Below are positions 11,230 through 21,857 of a DNA stretch of 64,000 nucleotides, piece after piece. Source of the stretch: Haliotis asinina. Lineage: Eukaryota > Mollusca > Gastropoda > Lepetellida > Haliotidae. The translations under genes and the position numbers were made by a program. Where the stretch lies: assembly GCF_037392515.1 (NCBI RefSeq), contig NC_090290.1, positions 58,168,753 to 58,232,752 of the forward strand, in the 5' to 3' direction. The notes under the pieces are model-generated. The model ran no database searches. It had not been told where the DNA came from and saw only the letters and a program-made list of their open reading frames with translations. Numbering within the stretch: the first letter of the stretch is position 1; the number at the start of each line of letters is the position of its first letter.

Positions 11230-14200
11230 GTATTAAGAACACATTATACTGATTAGGTTATCTTCTATAGACTGTCAACCAACTTTCTGGAACACCCCTT
11301 TTGTGAAATATCTTCCAAATAACACCAACTAACCACAGGCCATTAACGTATATCACTTAAGTAACTATCATTAAAATTTCTGTTGGTGTTGGTGTCATGA
11401 CACGGGGTGTTGCCTTTTGTTTTCGGCTGATTTGACTTTGCATGTTTTTGTGTCACCGACGAGGCAGGATACGCTAGCGAACACCTGGTGTCATTTCTAT
11501 TTGGTAGTGGTTTAGAAACACGCACTTATGATGGAATGAGAGTCGTGCAATCGACTTTCCTGTTAAATATGGAGAAATGATGTTTTATTCAGGCATTGTT
11601 GTAATTGTTAAAGATATTCAGTTTCACCATCACTGTTACCGCCTTATCTCTTTCATGTGTGGTTAAGGTTCAGACTGGCCACAAACTATGAGGTGACTTT
11701 CCACACTTCATTTTACAATACAGCAGCTGCTGCAGCACTGGATATTTAGTTGAGACTTTGTTATCCTTCTTGTAAGGTCCGAGTATAAACAATGGGACGT
11801 GATTGATATTACCTGGCAGGTCACAATGGCGGGCAGGTCTCACCTGTAAATTCAGGATTCTGTAGACAACACGGTGAACGTGGACAATGTCTTACATCGG
11901 TGCTCTGAAGAAAGTAAATTTCTTTGGGATGATACTTTATGGGGCACTTATAGGTAATTGAATGGGATATGCATGCTGCATCACCTTCTCCAGAGTGTCT
12001 TTCTGTTCTGTGCCTTAAGGTGGGATGTGTTGTATGAACAAATAGTGAGCACATTTATTGAGATGCACAGAATTCATGCATGAACCATTCTGCCTTAATA
12101 ATACGACATTTGAACCTTACAACCACATATTGCTAATAGAGCCACTGAATATGGTTTTATGCCGCTTTTAGCAATACCCCACCAACATTCCAGCTTTCAG
12201 TAGTATCTCGGCGAGGTACCCCGGAAATGGGGAATCGAACCCGGATCTTCGGAAGGGTCGGGGTAGGGTAATATTGTTACAGATTACTCTCGGGGAATCA
12301 ATCTATTGATATAACACTCTTTTGAGTGTTATATACTCTCACCGTAGCGCTGAAATCCACACCTCAACTAATGTCGCTAAGATTTGGGGCTGCTTATGTA
12401 ACCGATGATCGGTATCAGAACACCTGGTACACGTAATTGCATAGGATTACGACAACCATTAACGTATAAAATAGGTAATCCAGGGCAGTTACATAGACTA
12501 GCCGGAACCCTATAAACTGAAGGCATTTTGTGCAGTACCTGATGATAATTAACGAACACACGATTTTATCAGATAACGTTTTGCATTCAATCCACATGAC
12601 TCTAAAAGTCATGATACACAAAATAAGCAATAACATACAAAACAATGAATGCATGATTCACAAACATTGATTGGTAAAGTAAAAGGTCAACAGTGTTATG
12701 AAAACTATCGACTTTTCAAACTATGAACCGATGTCATTATGAATGACTCTCACATCCACGTGAACACGGATCGATGCTCATCACTGGATTGCCTGGCCCA
12801 CACTCGAATATTTACAGACCGGCGCCATACAGCTGGAATATTGCTGAGTGTGGCGTAAAACTAAACCCACTCACTTATCCACGTGATCACGCAGATCACG
12901 TTTTGAATCTTGTTCTGTGATCATGATGAAGATCTGTTCCACCCATCAGGAATTCGTTTGATAAATGACTTAGTAGCTGGATGGTAGGTCTGAGGAATGC
13001 CAATACCTTCAAACTCAACTGAAAGTGTAGAATGTAGTCAAACTCCAATAATCCCTTGAAACTGTACATCGTAACTAAAGCACACTGTGTGACTTGACTA
13101 GTTGCAGTGAGTAAAGTGACTGAGTAATATTGAACAAACCTGAAGATATCAATGTATGATGTTTATGTGACCTACAATTACTGGACTGTCTGTCAACTGA
13201 ATTCAACAACACATCTGCTGTATATTAATACTTAACCGAGCAAACGTTGTTCTGTCATATGACACGTATAAACATACTTATGAAGCTGAGTACAGCATAT
13301 CATGCACAGAGGCTACAGTTTTGCACAAAGAAGCTTTTTCTAAAAAAAAACCAAACAAACATTTCAAAATGATAAAAAGTAGCAGGAAAAGAGAAAAAAA
13401 TGTATTAATTTATACAAAACTGTATATTACATAAATGGGGTCATTTAAGCTTCAGAATTGCGTTTGAGAGCATCTAAGTTTTATTATTCCCAGGGGGGTC
13501 ATACCCCCGGATCCCCTAGATCCTCGAAGGAGGATATTGCCCACCCAGCCCTGCAAGGACATAGTTTTGAAAATGTGACACGACAGCGGTATCCCGTACT
13601 TCTTGTGTATAACACTGACCACTGAGCGTCCCAGGTACTGCAATGAGACCCAATTTGCAGTCATATGAAACGCATTCTCACACCATCACCTCGAACGCGG
13701 ATAGTGCCTCCCTGCTATGAGAAGTTAACAACGGCCCCGTGTACGCTTCAGAGACTTTAAGGGACTAGCGGGTACTGTACTTACATGACGTGTGGTTCAG
13801 CCATGCGTTTCTATTCCTACTGTAATACCCGTGTGAACGCATCATCCCCTGTCCTTTATCTTTTAATATGGGCATATATTTTCAAACGGTCCAAGGTAGC
13901 CCTTTAGGGCTGGACATTTTCCATACGTGTGCCTTTTGTGTATAATATACACACCCTACTGACCACTACTGGTCATCATATATATGATGACATCGATATG
14001 GCCACGGTCTGTAAATAATCATGCACGACCCGTGAACATCTTCAACAACCCATGCTTGTCGTGAAAGGCGGTTAACGGGATGTAGTAGTCAGACTTGGTG
14101 ACTTGGTTGAGGCATGTCAACCCCATTGCCTAACCCTATGCTGGTAATTTGAATGATATAGTCGCCAGATGTTTTGGTCCAGACTGGTCCAACTATATAC

Positions 14201-17200
14201 ATACATCCATGATATATCTGCAATTGCAGGTATGATTGCAACAACCTCGCAAACCCACCCATTGAACTACGCCATAGTGTTAACTGATGCTGGATAGAGC
14301 ACTATGCCCTGCATCACGATTTTAATATCTAATTCTGTTTTGATATTTACAGGAAATCGTTCGCAATCCCGTCCTCTTCGCTGATGGGACTTCGAGATTC
14401 GACATCAAGCAGCGGAGCTTTGGAACATGCTGGTTCCTGTCCATGATGGCAAACCTTGGTGACAAGCCGGCTCTCTGTAGGAAGGTAACACAGTATCACC
14501 ACGAGTAATTTAATATTGTAGCCATACAGCACGTTACAATACTAATCTACTGCTACGCTTAAATGTGGTCCAAATATTTGTCGTCAGTGGTTTTCGAGTG
14601 GTCTGGCTGGACTGAGTGGTCAATCTGAACCTGATATATTTACTGTTAGTTCTTATCCGACATTGTGGTCAGTGAGTGAGTGGGGACAGCAGACATATAC
14701 TTTACAGATGGTATCAATACGGGGAATCGAACCCGGGTGTTTTGCTAACGCTTCAACCACTGGGCTTCCCCTCCTTCCTCTCAGAGGTTAGAGGGTTACA
14801 GTGAATGAACATTATTGGGCAATGAGTATGTCATACACTTCAGATCATGAACCTGCTTCATCCAGTCGGTACGTGAGTTTAGTTTTAAGCCGCGTTTTGC
14901 AATATTCTAGCAATATCAATGAGGGGAAACCATAAATGGCTTCACACATTGTATCCATGTGAGGGATTGAACCCGGACTGTGGCATAACGAGACTTTCAC
15001 CACTGCCTTACTTTAATTATATTATTGCCGTCAGGTTATCAATGAAGATTCGTACACTCCAAGAACTGACGGGATCTGTCACTGTCGACTGTGGAGGTTC
15101 GGGGAGTGGGAGGACGTCTACATGGACGACTATCTCCCCGTGTTTGCCGGCAGCAGGTGCCTGTACGGAGCATTGTCTGGGACGGACACCAACGAGATGT
15201 GGGTCTCACTACTGGAGAAGGCGCTGGCCAGGTAACCCAGTCACTGATCCACACGTTGTGTGACGTAATTTCCCATAACGCTTTAGGATTATTATGATTA
15301 GGATTAATTAGGATTAGAAGACGTTACATGTCCTTCACAAAGACGATTTAGCTTTATACATGATTTTGAAATGTGTTGTCATGGGTCTATTTAAATATTT
15401 ATTGTCGCCTCTTACGACAAGCATGGGCTAGATCTATTGATGATCAATTCTAAACCCAAATCTTCACGGGTAGAACAATTCAAACGAAACAGTCATTACG
15501 ATGTGCGGGCGGGATTTAAGATGAAATTGTCCAACAAACAATCTACATCTGTGCTTCTGAACTGTTTCTGTTTCATAGACTGCATGGATCGTACAACGTG
15601 GTGAGCGACGAGGGTGGTTACCCTAGCGACGCGTACATCACCTTGACAGGGGGCGTGGCAGAGAAAGTCAGCTTTAACTACGATGATCCTGACCCTACCG
15701 AGCTATTTCGTCGTCTCAGGAACGCCCTTCGTACAGGCGCTTTGGTCACTTGTGCAGTTCCCGTGAGTCTCATTATGCCATTTTACTTGTCCGACACAAG
15801 TCTGCTTTATCCACAAACGTCCAGGGCGCCACATGCACCATGAAACATCCAGTCACGGAAACTCGAATTCGATCATACACAAAAGTTTGATGACATTTAT
15901 CTCAAATGTCATCAAACTAACATTAAACCATGACTGTTTTGTTTCAGTTCGTAGTCTAACCAACCCAGATAGTAGTTAGACTACGACCGGGACTACTTTT
16001 TAAATGTCTGCTTTCATGTTGGAACCTGACAGCTTTACGTCACATCGACGTTTGCCACTTATAGTCATCCAACCAAAAGTAGGCGCAGATTGTTGCAATT
16101 GAAAATGTCTTATGAAACAATAGGAAAAAACAGCAGTGCACAATTGTTCCATAAGACCCTTTTTCAACAATCTGCGCCTACTTTTGGCTGGATGGTTGTA
16201 ACTGGCAAACGCCGATGTAAAGTACAGATGTCAGATTCCAACATGAGAGCAAACATTTACAACGTAGTACCAGTAGTAGTCTAATACATGTGCTGAAACA
16301 AGACAGTCATGGGTTAATGGAACCATAAAAAGTAAAAGCAATGCATACTGCAGAATGTATTTTATTCACCGAACATACACAAACTTTCATTTTGTGACCG
16401 TAAGGTTGACAGAAATGTTGATGCCCTCGGTACTGTTCATTTGCAAAGCTCGGGATTTCTCGCAGGAACTTGATGACATGGTTGCCGTTTCACATTTCGC
16501 TTTCTTGGTTTCCCTTGCACTATCCTGCTCAGCGTCGCCTCTTGTTCAGTACACATACGCTTGTAGTTGCGAATGGCGTTACTCCTGTGACCGGTTGTTT
16601 TTGCAATCAACTGCTCATCTACACCTGAGCGAAACAGCCGCGTCGCACACGTCGCTCTCAACGAGTGATTTGTGTAGGAACCTGAAAAGACAAATGTTAA
16701 CCCAATCAAAACAAGTCAGGAGGTGAATTGATGCAATATTTACATATGTCAAGAAATGCTTTGTCATTCACATCTCACTAAATTACTGGCAAAGAAACAT
16801 ATGGTTCAAGGTAGAAATGTATAATGTTTCCATTGTGGTTTTTTTTGACACTGTTAAGTTGATAATGGTAATATGTTGTGAGTAATGCAGTTTTTAGATA
16901 AAAGAATGTGAAACTCTTACCACTGAATCCGGCAGCAGCGCACAATCTGGATACAGTTTTACTACAGTTTTCCCCTAGTTCCAATTATCTATCGCACCCC
17001 AATCACTTTCGGTCCTAGTCCGGAGTAGACAATTTAATCTGACAATTGTGTCCAGTATTTCGAATGATTGACTATTTGACGAAATTCACACGAAGTTACC
17101 CAGCAGGGATTCCCGATAACCGCAGTTGGATGTGACGCTTCGCCACCACTCTCACTGTGTCATGTCATTCTACGACATACATATGCATGTCTCACTCACT

Positions 17201-20200
17201 ACATGCAAGACTGAAATATTGTATACTTCAGTCCAAGTTCGATGGCAAGGAGGGCCTGGTTGGAGGGCATGCCTATTCCTTGACAGGGGCCTATGTGGTA
17301 AAGTATAACGTATTTATTGATAATAACTGGAAGCAGTTTGAGAATAAGCATATTTATTTCATTTCAAAGTTGAGGCTCATTTTACTCAATGTCATGTTGA
17401 AAGACTTAAGGGTAGCATTGTCATAAAGCCAAGTCTGTGGGTTTAACTCTTTCATTGGTAGTCATCTGACTACTGAGGGAGAAGAGAATCAAGATTTCTG
17501 AATGTCAACTTCTTCATTGTGGATAACACAACGTTTCGGAGCGTATGCTTGCTCCTTCATCAGGTGAATAGTGGGATACACTACAACAACATGAGGAGGC
17601 CAGTGATACACTACAATAACATGAGGAGGCCAGTGATACACTACAACAACATCAGGAGGCCAGTGATGCACTACAACAACACAAGGAGGCCAGTGATGCA
17701 CTACAACAATACGAGGAGGCCAGTGATGCACTACAACAACATGAGGAGGCCAGTGATGCACTACAACAACATCAGGAGGCCAGTGATGCACTACAAAAAC
17801 ATGAGGAGGCCAGTGATGCATTACAACAACATGAGGAGGCCAGTGATGCACTACAACAACATGAGGAGGCCAGTGATGCACTACAAGAACATGAGGAGGC
17901 CAGTGATGCACTACAAGAACATGAGGAGGCCACTGATGCACTATAACAACATGAGGAGGCCAGTGATGCACTACAACAACATGAGGAGGCCAGTGATGCA
18001 CTACAACAACATGAAGAGGCCAGTGATACACTACAACAACATGAGGAGGCCAGTGATGCACTACAACAACACGAGGAGGCCACTGATGCACTACAACAAC
18101 ATCAGGAGGCCAGTGATGCACTACAAAAACATGAGGAGGCCAGCGATGCATTACAACAACATGAGGAGGCCAGTGATGCACTACAACAACACAAGGAGGC
18201 CAGTGATGCACTACAACAACACGAGGAGGCCAGTGATGCACTACAACAACATGAGGAGGCCACTGATGCACTATAACAACATGAGGAGGCCAGTGATGCA
18301 CTACAACAACATGAGGAGGCCAGTGATGCATTACAACAACACGAGGAGGCCAAGGATGCACTACAACAACATGAGGAGGCCAGTGATGCACTACAACAAC
18401 ACGAGGAGGCCACTGATGCACTACAACAACATGAGGAGGCCAGTGATGCACTACAACAACATGAGGAGGCCAATGATACACTACAACAACATGAGGAGGC
18501 CACTGATGCACTACAACAACATGAGGAGGCCAGTGATGCACTACAAAAACATGAGGAGGCCAGTGATGCATTACAACAACATGAGGAGGCCAGTGATGCA
18601 CTACAACAACATGAGGAGGCCAGTGATACACTACAACAACATGAGGAGGCCACGGATATACTACAACAACATGAGGAGGCCAGTGATGCACTACAACAAC
18701 ATGAGGAGGCTAGTGATGCACTATAACAGCATGAGGAGGCCACGGATGCACTACAACAACATGAGGAGGCCACTGATACACTACAACAACATGAGGAGGC
18801 CACTGATGCACTATAACAACATGAGGAGGCTAGTGATGCACTACAAAAACATGAGGAGGCTAGTGATGCACTACAAAAACATGAGGAGGCCAATGATGCA
18901 CTACAACAACATGAGGAGGCCAGTGATACACTACAACAACACGAGGAGGCCAGTGATGCACTACAACAACATGAGGAGGTCAGTGATACACTACAACAAC
19001 ATGAGGAGGCCACTGATACACTACAAAAACATGAGGAGGCCAGTGATGCACTACAACAACATGAGGAGGCCAATGATGCACTACAACAACATGAGGAGGC
19101 CACGGATACACTACAACAACATGAGGAGGCCACTGATACACTACAGCAACATGAGGAGGCCACTGATACACTACAACAACATGAGGAGGCCACTGATGCA
19201 CTACAACAACATGAGGAGGCCAGTGATGCATTACAACAACATGAGGAGGCCGGTGATGCACTACAACAACATGAGGGGGCCAGTGATGCACTACAAGAAC
19301 ATGAGGAGGCCAGTGATGCACTACAACAACATGAGGAGGCCTTTGATGCACTAAAGTAACATGGTAATGATGGGGTAAAGAACATAATGATACTGTTATT
19401 TGTATATTTTCACGCCAATTACCATGTTGTTTTAGTACATTACTGGCCTCATGTCTGTATTATACCTTTTAGTCTTCAACATTGTTAACACGTTTTCTTT
19501 GTAGCGCCTCTGTATATATGCCCCTCTTGGTACTCCCACTATTCACCTGATGAAGGAGCAATCATACGCTCTGAAACGTTGTGTTTTCCACAATAAAGAA
19601 GTTGACATTCAGAAATCTTGCTTTTCCTTTGCATTCCACTCCTAAATGCCCTTCAAAGATTTAACACTGGATGATATGACCGTTCACAACATTTGTGTTG
19701 TGTATATGGATTTTCACCGATGGCAATTACCCAAGTTATGTTCAAGGTGACTAGGCGTGACGGCGAGAAGGTTCCCCTAGTGAGGATACGCAATCCTTAT
19801 GGTTCCCACGAATGGCAGGGAAAATGGAGCGACAGGTTAGTGGGTCTGCTACTCTCTAGAAATCTACCACCTTTCTGTAGGATACATGTAGTCAGTACAT
19901 CACATCGGGAATATTTCAGTCCCATCCTGACGACAAAAAGTCACATATTGAGAATAAATATGCTAACACTTTTGTTCAAGAAATTTAATAAAAGAACGCT
20001 TTCACCACTATGCTACCCCACCATCCCTCACCTACATGGAGACATCAGTGATCCGGCTACATTATTTCCACAAATATTGTTGTGGATGCCCATTGGACAG
20101 TGTTCATGACTGAGACCGAAAGTCTCTGACGGTGACGATCAGTGTTCTGTCAGAAGTCGTCTTTCTGTCGGTAGATCTTCAAGTTTGGTTTTACAAATTG

Positions 20201-21857
20201 TTGTTTTAGGAGCAGAGAGTGGGGCGAATTGTCCGAGGGAATCCAAATACTAAGGAAAAAAAACGATGGAGAGTTCTGGATAAACTTAGAAGACTTTCTC
20301 CATTATTTTAATCAGACTACAATTTGCTCGCTGACTCCAGATTTTGACATTGATGGACGATCAGATGGCCTCAGTGAGTAATCAAACTGATTTGTGATAA
20401 GTGCATTGGTACAAATAATTATTTGAATGGTAGGTTACTCTGAAAAAGAAACCTTTGGTAAAACTAAAATATATAGTTCTATAATAAATTACGCCAAGAT
20501 AACACCTTTGTTATTCTCATGTGTGTGTTATCAGTGCTTAAAGGTGCACAACTATTATACAGTTACACTTGTAATTGGATCTTCCAAACAATCAAAATCG
20601 TTATCAAAGAGTGTGGCTGAAATATTTGCCAGACTGCAAACTACCCGTATGTAACTTTCTTTTGTCCGGTAGTGTACACAGTTATAGTTGTACTTCTTGT
20701 CTGCATTATTCTGTAACAGATCATGTACTGAGGATATTCGGCGAGTGGCGGGGAGGAGTAGGACAAGGAGGCACCTTGAGGGCTCGAGTCAGGAACCCGC
20801 GGTTTGCGTTTACAGTTCCAGAAGAAGGTTTGTGTCACTGTCAGGTTTGGAAAGAACGATGTCATTACTCATTAGAATCATTGGCACCTCGAAAAACCTA
20901 AATGTATACTAGTTTCAGACCAAATAAGAATGGTATTCATGGTATCATTCACTCGGGTATGACAGCTCGTTGATGATAATTCCTGAAATCTGGACTCTTG
21001 TTATCAGGTTTATCAGAGGATGGATATGTTCCCACCGTTGTGCAGATAATACAGAAGGCTCACCACCTCGACTATGAATCCATACGGTGTGACGTGTACA
21101 AGGTGAGCGAGGAAGCGTCATCGTCTCAAAACTTGCGTTTCGTAAGTTCATGGACGAAACGTTCTAGTTCATAAATGTTTCAAAAACTTTTGAAAAGGCG
21201 ACCTATTTCTTTGAGAAACCCATGAGAAGAATTACTGAATACACATACAGTTATACATTTCTCGATTTCGAATTGTTCCACGTATTTTCAGGTGACTTGC
21301 TTTTTGCATGTGTATGTGAGGGGTGTCACCTCCCTGTCACTTTGTCGATTATATAGAGACATATGCTGATGCTACAGTCGGATTCATAAAAAGGGCCCTG
21401 CTTCAAGCATGGATTTGTTACAATTATGGAAATAGTTTGTATAGTTCGCTTATATTTACGCCAGGTTGTAAGAGGCAGTGAAAAGTCCCGGATGCTCTAC
21501 GTGGCCAAGATGAGAGACACAGAAGCCAAGGATTACTATTACCCCCGCCTGCAGTGCACGTTCCGATACAGACTGAAGCCGGGTCGGTACCTGGTTATCC
21601 CCTCCACCTACCAACGCGGCATCACCAGGGAGTTCCTACTCAGGCTCTTCTGCCCCTGTCCCGTGTACTACTGCAGGTAAAGGCTCTAGTGAGTGAATGT
21701 TGTTTAAGGCCGTGGCCACCCGGTCACAGTCTAAACATGTACCCTACTTGTGGTAAGGGTCGCATTAATGGGTGGCCCAACTGGGATGCAGGTAGAATGA
21801 TTTCCTAACACCTCATTGTTGGCCTCCTTCAGGGGCTTTGATTTTGTCTGCCTTTGA
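10939..21857 (+). CDS. Calpain-type cysteine protease, 11 exons, about 520 aa
   Basis: Calcium-regulated intracellular cysteine protease of the calpain (C2) family. CDS exons: 10939-11229, 14353-14484, 15035-15231, 15579-15762, 17232-17297, 19747-19835, 20210-20373, 20720-20827, 21008-21102, 21465-21676, 21833-21857. All junctions are GT-AG and keep phase. Residues 1-97 form an acidic N-terminal segment. The protease core follows with Gln117 and Cys123 (GTCWFL), His281 (GGHAYS) and Asn306 (RIRNPYG). Residues 345-513 resemble the C2-like domain III (GRYLVIPSTYQ, EFLLRLF). The start is the ATG giving MGCTSS, a likely myristoylation/palmitoylation signal. The core resembles CAPN5-type calpains (FGEWEDV, NPYGSHEW), but no C2 or penta-EF-hand tail is visible; the last exon adds only seven residues. 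Introns hold SINEs, a hairpin MITE, a recombinase remnant and a 30-bp minisatellite. The family call is firm. The C-terminus is less certain, because a distal exon could have been missed. Confidence 0.88.
12138..12262 (-). mobile_element. tRNA-derived SINE
   Basis: Inverse B box GGAATCGAACCCGG with TTATGCCGCTTTTAGCAATA upstream. Confidence 0.7.
12745..12882 (-). mobile_element. V-type SINE
   Basis: GATCGATGCTCATCACTGGA, CATACAGCTGGAATATTGCT and GTAAAACTAAACCCACTCACT. Confidence 0.75.
14353..14484 (+). CDS. Calpain exon 2 (catalytic Cys)
   Basis: 44 codons between TTTACAG and GTAACA. Contains RFDIKQRSFGTCWFL: the oxyanion Gln lies six residues before the catalytic Cys, as in other calpains. 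The usual GDCW is GTCW here. Confidence 0.88.
14686..14778 (-). mobile_element. tRNA-derived SINE head
   Basis: GGGGAATCGAACCCGGGTGT and GCTTCAACCACTGGGC are the inverse B and A box regions. Lies in calpain intron 2. Confidence 0.65.
14878..15000 (-). mobile_element. tRNA-derived SINE, diverged
   Basis: GTTTAGTTTTAAGCCGCGTT, then GGGATTGAACCCGGACTGTG (inverse B box). It ends about 35 bp before calpain exon 3. Confidence 0.6.
15035..15231 (+). CDS. Calpain exon 3 (core, subdomain IIa)
   Basis: 197 nt, ends in phase 2 before GTAACC. Encodes CRLWRFGEWEDVYMDDYLP and EMWVSLLEKALA, matching the conserved calpain FWRFGEW...DDRLP and NEFWSALLEKAYAK blocks. Confidence 0.87.
15372..15475 (+). mobile_element. 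V-type SINE 3' end
   Basis: GTCGCCTCTTACGACAAGCA, GATGATCAATTCTAAACCC and TCTTCACGGG, the block amplified as satellite at 651-1641. In calpain intron 3. Confidence 0.75.
15579..15762 (+). CDS. Calpain exon 4
   Basis: 184 nt after CATAG, ending before GTGAGT. Completes the split Arg codon and encodes LHGSYNVVSDEGGYPSDAY and ITLTGGVAEKV, the calpain GSYE...GG...DFTGGV block. Confidence 0.87.
15921..16321. mobile_element. 400-bp hairpin (foldback) MITE in calpain intron 4
   Basis: Long inverted repeat: the left half, with ATGACTGTTTTGTTTCAG, TAGTCTAAC and AAAAGTAGGCGCAGATTGTT, reappears as its reverse complement on the right up to GACAGTCATGGGTTAA. Arms are roughly 190 bp with scattered mismatches around a short centre near 16130. 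No coding content. It sits next to the antisense recombinase remnant. Confidence 0.8.
16437..16984 (-). pseudogene. Crypton/DUF3504-type tyrosine recombinase remnant, two exons
   Basis: Lies antisense in calpain intron 4. Upstream exon about 16984-16921 (ELGENCSKTVSRLCAAAGF), donor GTAAGA; downstream exon 16681-16437 after TTTTCAG. The join gives SGSYTNHSLRATCATRLF in frame. The C-terminal catalytic box of tyrosine recombinases is present: HSLR (Arg), TGH (His) and NYKR (Tyr nucleophile). The family occurs in Crypton transposons and in host genes derived from them (DUF3504 of ZMYM/QRICH proteins). Only the last third remains: an in-frame TAA lies just before the ELG exon and no N-terminal domain is seen. 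The stop is at 16437. A truncated element is more likely than a working gene. Confidence 0.65.
17232..17297 (+). CDS. Calpain exon 5 (catalytic His)
   Basis: A 66-nt exon between CTTCAG and GTAAAG. It encodes GLVGGHAYSLTGAY, the calpain GLVKGHAYSVTG motif with the catalytic His. It sits just upstream of the large inverted-repeat minisatellite element. Confidence 0.87.
17533..17563 (-). ncRNA. Hammerhead ribozyme-like core (left end)
   Basis: Minus strand: CTGATGA (17563-17557), helix II GGAGC/GCTCC, GAAAC (17537-17533). A minimal helix III (C-GTT-G) is possible, but the next triplet is GTG, which breaks the NUH cleavage rule. Confidence 0.55.
17577..19359. repeat. 30-bp minisatellite, about 59 copies in perfect register
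   Basis: Unit close to CTACAACAACATGAGGAGGC plus CAGTGATGCA. Variation is by substitution only; the 30-bp spacing never slips. Because 30 is a multiple of 3 and the unit lacks stops in several frames, long open frames appear (611 codons on +, about 400 and 427 on -). They encode decapeptide repeats such as MHYNNMRRPV and are read here as a consequence of the repeat. Confidence 0.95.
19547..19577 (+). ncRNA. Hammerhead ribozyme-like core (right end)
   Basis: CTGATGA at 19547-19553, helix II GGAGC/GCTCT, GAAAC at 19573-19577, followed by GTTGTG. Same fold and same NUH problem as the left end. The partner strand for helix I lies 2 kb upstream. Confidence 0.55.
19747..19835 (+). CDS. Calpain exon 6 (catalytic Asn)
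   Basis: 89 nt, GTTAGT donor. Encodes VPLVRIRNPYGSHEWQGKW; the Asn of RNPYG is the third catalytic residue (normally RNPWG). It joins exon 5 in phase across the 2.4-kb intron holding the minisatellite. Confidence 0.86.
19876..20040 (-). mobile_element. tRNA-derived SINE, diverged
   Basis: CATCGGGAATATTTCAGTCC, then CTTTCACCACTATGCTACCC and a terminal CACCTACATGG. In calpain intron 6. Confidence 0.45.
20210..20373 (+). CDS. Calpain exon 7 (end of protease core)
   Basis: After TTTTAG, ending before GTGAGT. Encodes REWGELSEGIQ and DGEFWINLEDFLHYFNQT, matching the calpain DGEFWMTFEDVCRYF block at the end of the core. Confidence 0.85.
20720..20827 (+). CDS. Calpain exon 8 (domain III start)
   Basis: 108 nt between TAACAG and GTTTGT. 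Encodes FGEWRGGVGQGGT and NPRFAFTVPEE, a diverged form of the domain III GGC...NPQF motif. Confidence 0.8.
21008..21102 (+). CDS. Calpain exon 9 (domain III)
   Basis: 95 nt between ATCAG and GTGAGC, phase 1 to 0. Encodes VPTVVQIIQKAHHLDYESI, aligning with the domain III strand normally reading V-x-ALMQK. Confidence 0.8.
21465..21676 (+). CDS. Calpain exon 10 (domain III end)
   Basis: 212 nt between CCAG and GTAAAG. Encodes YRLKPGRYLVIPSTYQ and REFLLRLFCPCPVYYC, the conserved domain III PGEYVIVPSTF...FLLRVF end with an unusual Cys-rich terminus. Confidence 0.86.
21833..21857 (+). CDS. Calpain terminal exon (probable)
   Basis: A strong acceptor (CTCCTTCAG) is followed in phase by GFDFVCL and TGA. 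It is the nearest in-phase ending, but so short that other 3' exons cannot be excluded. Confidence 0.5.

Larger units (their letters stand above)
11230..14352. other. Calpain intron 1
   Basis: Contains two minus-strand SINEs (12138-12262, 12745-12880) and SINE fragments near 14000-14110 (CATGCTTGTCGTGAAAGGCG). No alternative exon recognised. Confidence 0.5.
17490..19620. mobile_element. Inverted-repeat element with hammerhead-like ends and 30-bp array
   Basis: The termini 17490-17576 and 19534-19620 are 87-nt inverted repeats with few mismatches. Each carries a hammerhead-like core: CTGATGA, a GGAGC/GCTCC-type helix II, then GAAAC (minus strand on the left, plus strand on the right). Between them lies the 30-bp minisatellite plus about 170 bp of unique sequence on the right. 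The outer parts (CAACTTCTT...) are shared with other foldback ends in the window. The whole sits in calpain intron 5. No transposase; non-autonomous. Confidence 0.8.

Noticed and set aside
17489..19385. 611-, 400- and 427-codon open frames as repeat-protein genes
   Set aside because: They follow from a 30-bp stop-free unit on both strands; no splice sites, no unique domains, and the region is an intronic mobile element.
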